16,749 bases of DNA, from assembly GCA_910578215.1 (NCBI GenBank), contig CAJTPH010000053.1:1-16749 (forward strand), given 5' to 3'. Origin of the DNA: an uncultured Acetatifactor sp. Its GTDB lineage: Bacteria > Bacillota > Clostridia > Lachnospirales > Lachnospiraceae. Below, piece after piece: positions 13,331 to 16,749 of this stretch. The notes beneath the pieces were generated by a model. It was not told where the DNA came from, did no database searches, and worked only from the letters and a program-made list of their open reading frames with translations. Each line of letters opens with the position of its first letter. The stretch's first letter is position 1. Position numbers and translations under genes: made by a program.

Positions 13331-14875
13331 ATGGACAAAGCGAAAATCAAGAAGATGTGGATCGCCGACAACGGTGACGGCACTTATTCCAATCCGATCT
13401 TATACACGGATTATTCGGACCCGGACGCTGTACGGGTCGGGGAGGACTATTTCCTCATAGCCTCCAGCTTCTGCAATACGCCTGCGGTACCGTTGCTGCA
13501 TTCCAGAGATCTGGTGAATTGGAAGGTTATCAATTATGTTATGGACAGACTGCCCTTTGACTGCTATGACAAGCCCCGGCACGGCTGTGGCGCATGGGCT
13601 CCGGCAATCCGCTATCATGAGGGCGTCTACTATGTTTTTATTCCTCTGCCCGACGAGGGGATTATGATGTGTAAAACTACGGACCCCTGGGGGAAATGGA
13701 GCGAGCCCTCCTATGTGAGAAGGGTGGTGGGCTGGATCGATCCCTGCCCCTTCTGGGATGACGACGGCAAGGCATATATGGTGTCCGCGTTTGCGAGAAG
13801 CCGCATCGGTTTCAAGAGCATGCTGTATATGTCGCCCATTGAGCCGGACTGCTCGAGTGTGCTGGACGACGGGCAGTTTGTCTATGACGGTCATGCCACG
13901 CAGCCTACCATTGAGGGACCCAAGCTTTACAAGCGTAACGGCTACTATTATATATTTGCCCCTGCAGGCGGCGTAAAGCCCGGCTGGCAGACAGTGCTGC
14001 GCTCCAGAAGCATCTATGGTCCTTACGAGGAAAAAATTGTGCTTGCCCAGGGGAATTCCCCTGTCAACGGACCGCACCAGGGAGCGTGGGTGGATACGCC
14101 CGGAGGTGAGGACTGGTTTCTGCATTTTCAGGATGTGGGAAACGCGGGAAGAATCATTCATCTGCAGCCTATGCGCTGGGAGAACGATTGGCCCGTCATC
14201 GGCGTCAATGCCGTGGACGGCTGCGGAGAGCCTGTGCTTGTGCACAAAAAGCCGGATGTGGGCGGGGTATATCCCATAGACGCCCCGGAGGACAGTGATT
14301 TCTTTGAGGGGGACAGCCTGGGGCTGCAGTGGCAGTGGAACGCCAATTACAAGGAGGCTTGGTACAGTCTGGGGGAGGGGCGGCTGACGCTGTACGCCCA
14401 GCCCGTGGATAAGGGTACGCAGCTATGCAACGTGGGCAATCTTTTGCTCCAGAAGTGGCCCGCTCCCGGCTTTATAATTACGGCTTGCCTGCATCTGGAA
14501 AACATGGCGGAGGGCGACACGGCCGGAATGGTTTCCCTGGGTGGATGCTATACGGCGCTTGCCGTAAAAAAAGAGTCGGGAAGGCTTATCCTGCAGCAGA
14601 TCGCAGGCAGCTGGGGGAAGGGAACGGAGAGCCGGGAGGACTTGGGCGGCGTGGAGCAGGAGACACTGTACATACGCATGAGGGTTGAGGATTCGGAGAC
14701 GGTCAGCTTTGAGGCGGGCTGTGAGGAAGATGCCGTCCGGCCTGTGGGCAGGGTGACAAAGGCGACGCCTGGGCGCTGGGTCGGAGTGAAGGCGGGGCTG
14801 TATACCGTCAACGAAACGAATGCGCAGGGCGGAAGCGTATCGGCGGATTATTTTGTGTTTGAGCATGTGGAATAA
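13331..14875 (+). CDS. Glycoside hydrolase family 43 (beta-xylosidase / alpha-L-arabinofuranosidase type)
   Basis: This 514-aa enzyme has an N-terminal five-bladed propeller (about 18-320) and a C-terminal beta-sandwich (about 330-514) as in GH43 proteins with a DUF1349-like module. The catalytic triad is visible: general base Asp30 in DYSDPDAVRVGEDYF, pKa-modulating Asp137 in GWIDPCPFWDDDG, and general acid Glu195 in TIEGPKLY. There is no signal peptide, so it acts in the cytoplasm on imported oligosaccharides, probably releasing xylose or arabinose from plant-derived xylo-oligomers (family knowledge; specificity not determinable). The start is ATG 13331 after AAGAGG; a GTG directly before it is less likely. 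No sugar transporter or regulator gene adjoins it. Confidence 0.9.
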   Translation: MDKAKIKKMWIADNGDGTYSNPILYTDYSDPDAVRVGEDYFLIASSFCNTPAVPLLHSRDLVNWKVINYVMDRLPFDCYDKPRHGCGAWAPAIRYHEGVYYVFIPLPDEGIMMCKTTDPWGKWSEPSYVRRVVGWIDPCPFWDDDGKAYMVSAFARSRIGFKSMLYMSPIEPDCSSVLDDGQFVYDGHATQPTIEGPKLYKRNGYYYIFAPAGGVKPGWQTVLRSRSIYGPYEEKIVLAQGNSPVNGPHQGAWVDTPGGEDWFLHFQDVGNAGRIIHLQPMRWENDWPVIGVNAVDGCGEPVLVHKKPDVGGVYPIDAPEDSDFFEGDSLGLQWQWNANYKEAWYSLGEGRLTLYAQPVDKGTQLCNVGNLLLQKWPAPGFIITACLHLENMAEGDTAGMVSLGGCYTALAVKKESGRLILQQIAGSWGKGTESREDLGGVEQETLYIRMRVEDSETVSFEAGCEEDAVRPVGRVTKATPGRWVGVKAGLYTVNETNAQGGSVSADYFVFEHVE

Positions 14876-14886
14876 ATGTATAAGGA

Positions 14887-14917
14887 AAGGGGCGCTTCGC
14901 ACGGGGAAGCGCCCCTT
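14887..14917 (+). terminator. Strong GC-rich hairpin after the GH43 gene
   Basis: AAGGGGCGCTTC (14887-14898) pairs perfectly with GAAGCGCCCCTT (14906-14917). Only two U residues end the stem and no U-tract follows, so it is either a weak terminator or a 3'-end stabilising hairpin. Confidence 0.6.
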
Positions 14918-14943
14918 ATGCAGCATTTTAGGGAGTAATTGAA

Positions 14944-14991
14944 ATGAGCATAATCTATATGAACATCGAAAAGTGGAAAAAAAAGCGATAG
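14944..14991 (+). other. 15-codon start segment of the frameshifted gene, with an A8 run
   Basis: ATG at 14944 is preceded by AGGGAG at 8-nt spacing, the best translation start in this region. It reads MSIIYMNIEKWKKKR and then stops at TAG. The A8 run at 14977-14984 lies just before the stop; loss of one A, or slippage there, would join this segment to the 289-aa frame that follows. Confidence 0.6.
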
Positions 14992-15001
14992 AAAAGCAAT
15001 T

Positions 15002-15871
15002 ATGGCGGAAGGAAGTAATGACAGAGAACTGGCAGAAAATATTGTGAAGCAATATAAGGCTCAAAATCACTTAGACTTTACAGGGACGCTTGTGTGGAAG
15101 TATGAGGACATTATTACGGAAATAAAAAGGCAGTATTTTAACCGTGAGATATATTCGGGGAACTACTGGCTTGAAAATGCCTCAGATAGTTGTAGCGTGT
15201 ATTTTCTGATGGAGGAATTGACGCTGGCATTTGATTATTTTTTGCATATGCAGGGGGAATTGGAGGAAACGGAGCAGAATTATTACAAACAGCGGCACAA
15301 GAGAGAGATACAGATTCCAAAGGAATTGGAGACAAGCATTATATTTCACAATAGATGTTCGGCTAAGATCAGTCAAGAGCTGCTTATGAAGGATATTGCT
15401 ATTTTGGAAAGGCTGGAAATCGGAGTATGGAAGCCCGATGAATTGAAAACAGAATGCTTATATAGCGATGATTTCAGGGAGAGGATGAAAAAACAACTGT
15501 ATACCGGAAAACATCCGGTAAAGAGAAGAATAGAGCACATTTTAGACTTGGATTTTAAGCGGTTTAATAAAGAAAGCTATAAGGAGTTTTACGATTTGGT
15601 TTTTGCAGTTTATTATATGGACCGGCATGGTATAGAAATAAACGGGGAGTCACAGAGGCTGGGAATACTTGACACGATGAAAAAACCCCGCATTCAAATT
15701 ACAAGCGACTATAAAAGACATACAACAGTAATTGACGACGCATTATATATGAATATGTTCAAAAATGCCGTTAGGCTTTTTGTCAAGAGGAACTTTTTTA
15801 GGGATGGGAAAAATCAGGTGGAAAAGCCCCTGTGGACGCTTAAAAGCCGTTTTCGGGAGCGGGTAGTATAA
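15002..15871 (+). CDS. Unknown protein, probably the main part of a gene frameshifted at an A8 run
   Basis: The 289-aa product is hydrophilic, rich in Lys, Arg and Glu, with no membrane segment, signal peptide or cysteine motif. A mainly helical fold is suggested by segments such as YFLMEELTLAFDYFLHMQ and YKEFYDLVFAVYYMDRHG. I do not recognise the family. The ATG at 15002 has no ribosome binding site, and no other start codon lies in this frame after the TGA at 14960. By contrast ATG 14944, in the neighbouring frame, has a good one; dropping one A from 14977-14984 would give a 308-residue protein starting MSIIYMNIEKWKKKSDRKAI. The gene is more AT-rich than the GH43 gene. It could be a pseudogene, a phase-variable gene, or one read by slippage. 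Confidence 0.6.
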   Translation: MAEGSNDRELAENIVKQYKAQNHLDFTGTLVWKYEDIITEIKRQYFNREIYSGNYWLENASDSCSVYFLMEELTLAFDYFLHMQGELEETEQNYYKQRHKREIQIPKELETSIIFHNRCSAKISQELLMKDIAILERLEIGVWKPDELKTECLYSDDFRERMKKQLYTGKHPVKRRIEHILDLDFKRFNKESYKEFYDLVFAVYYMDRHGIEINGESQRLGILDTMKKPRIQITSDYKRHTTVIDDALYMNMFKNAVRLFVKRNFFRDGKNQVEKPLWTLKSRFRERVV

Positions 15872-16371
15872 AACCCTTACCTCACCCCGCGCCGGGGCTT
15901 GGAGCGTAGTAGGAAGCCCCTATTTATGCGGGTTTGGGGGCTGTGCCGCAAGTCTAAATGTCCACACCCGCCGAGGATGCTCCTGCCCTTATCCTGTTCT
16001 TTGGGAGAGGCCGGGGGCGCGGGGGCAGAGCCACCGCAAAACCTACCGACAGCCGCCGCACCAGTGCAGACGGTTTTGCCGTTAAAATGAAGCGGACGAA
16101 AGCGGGGGGCAGGGTTGTCAAATCCTGTTCCCCGTTTTCGGCGGCGAAATGGCAACGGCAAAAATCCAGACGGTCAAGGGTTTAAGGGTGGAGATTTTTT
16201 GCGAAGCAAAAAATACTACTCGCCCCTTGACCGTCTGGATAGTCGAAACGGACATAGGACGGGGATTGTTTTCATCGGGGAGATGTGCTATATTGGGGAT
16301 AGAAAACTAACTGACAATTTTTAAATTAGTTGTTGGATAAATTTGTATTTTCCTGAATTGCAGGTGGGAAG
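15872..16371 (+). other. GC-rich gap without a convincing gene, probable mobile-element remnant
   Basis: About 500 nt lie between two AT-richer genes. Up to about 16160 the sequence is GC-rich with short overlapping frames (none over 94 codons) that lack good ribosome binding sites and look like compositional accidents. It contains a small CCCCG-CGC-CGGGG hairpin near 15890 and the strong inverted repeat at 16165-16239. The sharp change in composition on both sides suggests an inserted piece. It recalls non-coding stretches near mobilisation genes of Clostridial conjugative elements, but that is recollection, not proof. From 16260 the sequence becomes AT-rich and leads into the last gene. Confidence 0.5.
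16165..16239 (+). repeat. 16-bp perfect inverted repeat with a nested hairpin
   Basis: TCCAGACGGTCAAGGG (16165-16180) is exactly complementary to CCCTTGACCGTCTGGA (16224-16239). Within the 43-nt loop, ATTTTTTGC (16194-16202) pairs with GCAAAAAAT (16206-16214) around GAA. There is no U-tract after the outer stem, so it is not a standard terminator; DNA-level use (nick site, recombinase site) or a structured RNA is possible. Confidence 0.85.
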
Positions 16372-16746
16372 ATGGATAAGGTATTAACGATAAACGATTG
16401 GTGGGATGGCCCAGTAATGGGGCTTGCTACATATAATGGTGTGATTTGTATTTATATTAGAGTTTTCGATGTTCCAGAAGATGAATATTTGGATGAGTAT
16501 TTTTTAACGCCAATAAATGATGCAGAAGTAGAAATGATAATGAATGAGTGGAATGAATGGTGTGTTGCCTATTCAAAAACTAATTTGGACTCATTCTATA
16601 AAAAGCATCTGCATAATCGTTCGATAGATCGCGTTTTGGAAAAAAGTTGCGAAAAGAATAAGTATAGAAAAAGAGCTATATTTACTGGCAATATAGAGGC
16701 TGTAAAAAATCTTGTGTCTACAGTTAAAAAATCTTTGTTGATATGA
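16372..16746 (+). CDS. Unknown 124-aa protein
   Basis: The gene is complete, ending 3 nt before the window edge, and AT-rich. The start is well supported by AGGTGGG just before the ATG. The product is acidic and aromatic in its first half (NDWWDGPVMGLATYNGVICI, then DVPEDEYLDEYFLTPIND, then MNEWNEWC) and basic in the second half. There is no signal peptide or membrane segment. I do not recognise the family. The size, acidic-aromatic first half and position beside mobile DNA would suit an immunity-like or accessory protein, but nothing in the sequence proves this. Confidence 0.7.
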   Translation: MDKVLTINDWWDGPVMGLATYNGVICIYIRVFDVPEDEYLDEYFLTPINDAEVEMIMNEWNEWCVAYSKTNLDSFYKKHLHNRSIDRVLEKSCEKNKYRKRAIFTGNIEAVKNLVSTVKKSLLI

Positions 16747-16749
16747 TTC

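Noticed and set aside
13400..14245. Long open frame (281 codons) on the minus strand opposite the GH43 gene
   Set aside because: It mirrors the GC-rich codon pattern of the GH43 gene, has no ribosome binding site and no recognisable motif; the plus-strand gene has a complete catalytic triad.
15877..16185. Short overlapping frames on both strands in the GC-rich gap
   Set aside because: Several overlap each other in different frames, none has a good start signal, and their presence is explained by the low stop-codon density of GC-rich DNA.
1..16749. tRNA, rRNA or tmRNA genes
   Set aside because: No tRNA cloverleaf with a T-arm consensus and no conserved rRNA segment was seen on either strand.

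Overview
The window looks like a chromosomal segment of a Clostridia (Firmicutes) bacterium, most likely a gut Lachnospiraceae. Grounds: strong AGGAGG-type ribosome binding sites, tight Firmicute-style operons, a Mn riboswitch upstream of mntP, transposon accessory genes of the Tn4451/CTn type, and moderate GC in the host genes interrupted by clearly AT-rich stretches. This assignment is inference from sequence style; there is no rRNA or other marker gene.

Layout. (1) 2-676: 3' part of a TraX-family membrane acyltransferase-like gene. (2) 832-3128: an ABC ATPase overlapping by 4 nt with a large multi-spanning permease; the permease stop overlaps tail to tail with mntP. (3) 3125-3936, minus strand: a complete regulatory cassette for the manganese exporter MntP, with a consensus promoter, a yybP-ykoY aptamer, a terminator that shares bases with the aptamer's closing stem, and mntP itself. 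(4) 3939-4393, minus strand: a cold-shock protein gene with a consensus promoter and a long leader holding an AU-rich terminator-shaped hairpin. (5) 4552-5181: a membrane-anchored EIIA-Glc-like protein in which both active-site histidines are replaced. (6) about 5222-7866: an accessory island made of a broken IS3-family transposase, the tail of an AT-rich membrane protein gene, a small coiled-coil gene, a flavodoxin-fold oxidoreductase, a PD-(D/E)XK (Rpn/PDDEXK_2) transposase-like nuclease flanked by a degenerate direct repeat, and a TnpW-like gene.

(7) 8013-13124: a two-component system (OmpR-type regulator and histidine kinase) followed by an ABC ATPase and two permeases. The genes are tightly packed or overlapping, and an identical 14-nt motif precedes both the regulator and the ATPase, so the TCS probably controls the transporter, as in peptide-antibiotic or envelope-stress modules (inference). 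The kinase carries an unusual insertion of about 100 residues, including three 20-residue tandem repeats, inside its ATP-binding domain. (8) 13167-14917: a multi-branched inverted-repeat element ending in a U-tract, then an intracellular GH43 glycosidase gene. (9) 14944-15871: an unknown protein whose only good translation start is out of frame, joined across an A8 run. (10) 15872-16371: a GC-rich stretch without a convincing gene but with a strong 16-bp inverted repeat, probably left by a mobile element; then an AT-rich 124-aa unknown gene to the end.

The most interesting points are the cloverleaf-like element upstream of the GH43 gene, the in-frame tandem repeats in the kinase ATPase domain, the A8 frameshift gene, the histidine-less EIIA-like protein, and the attenuator-like leader of the cold-shock gene.
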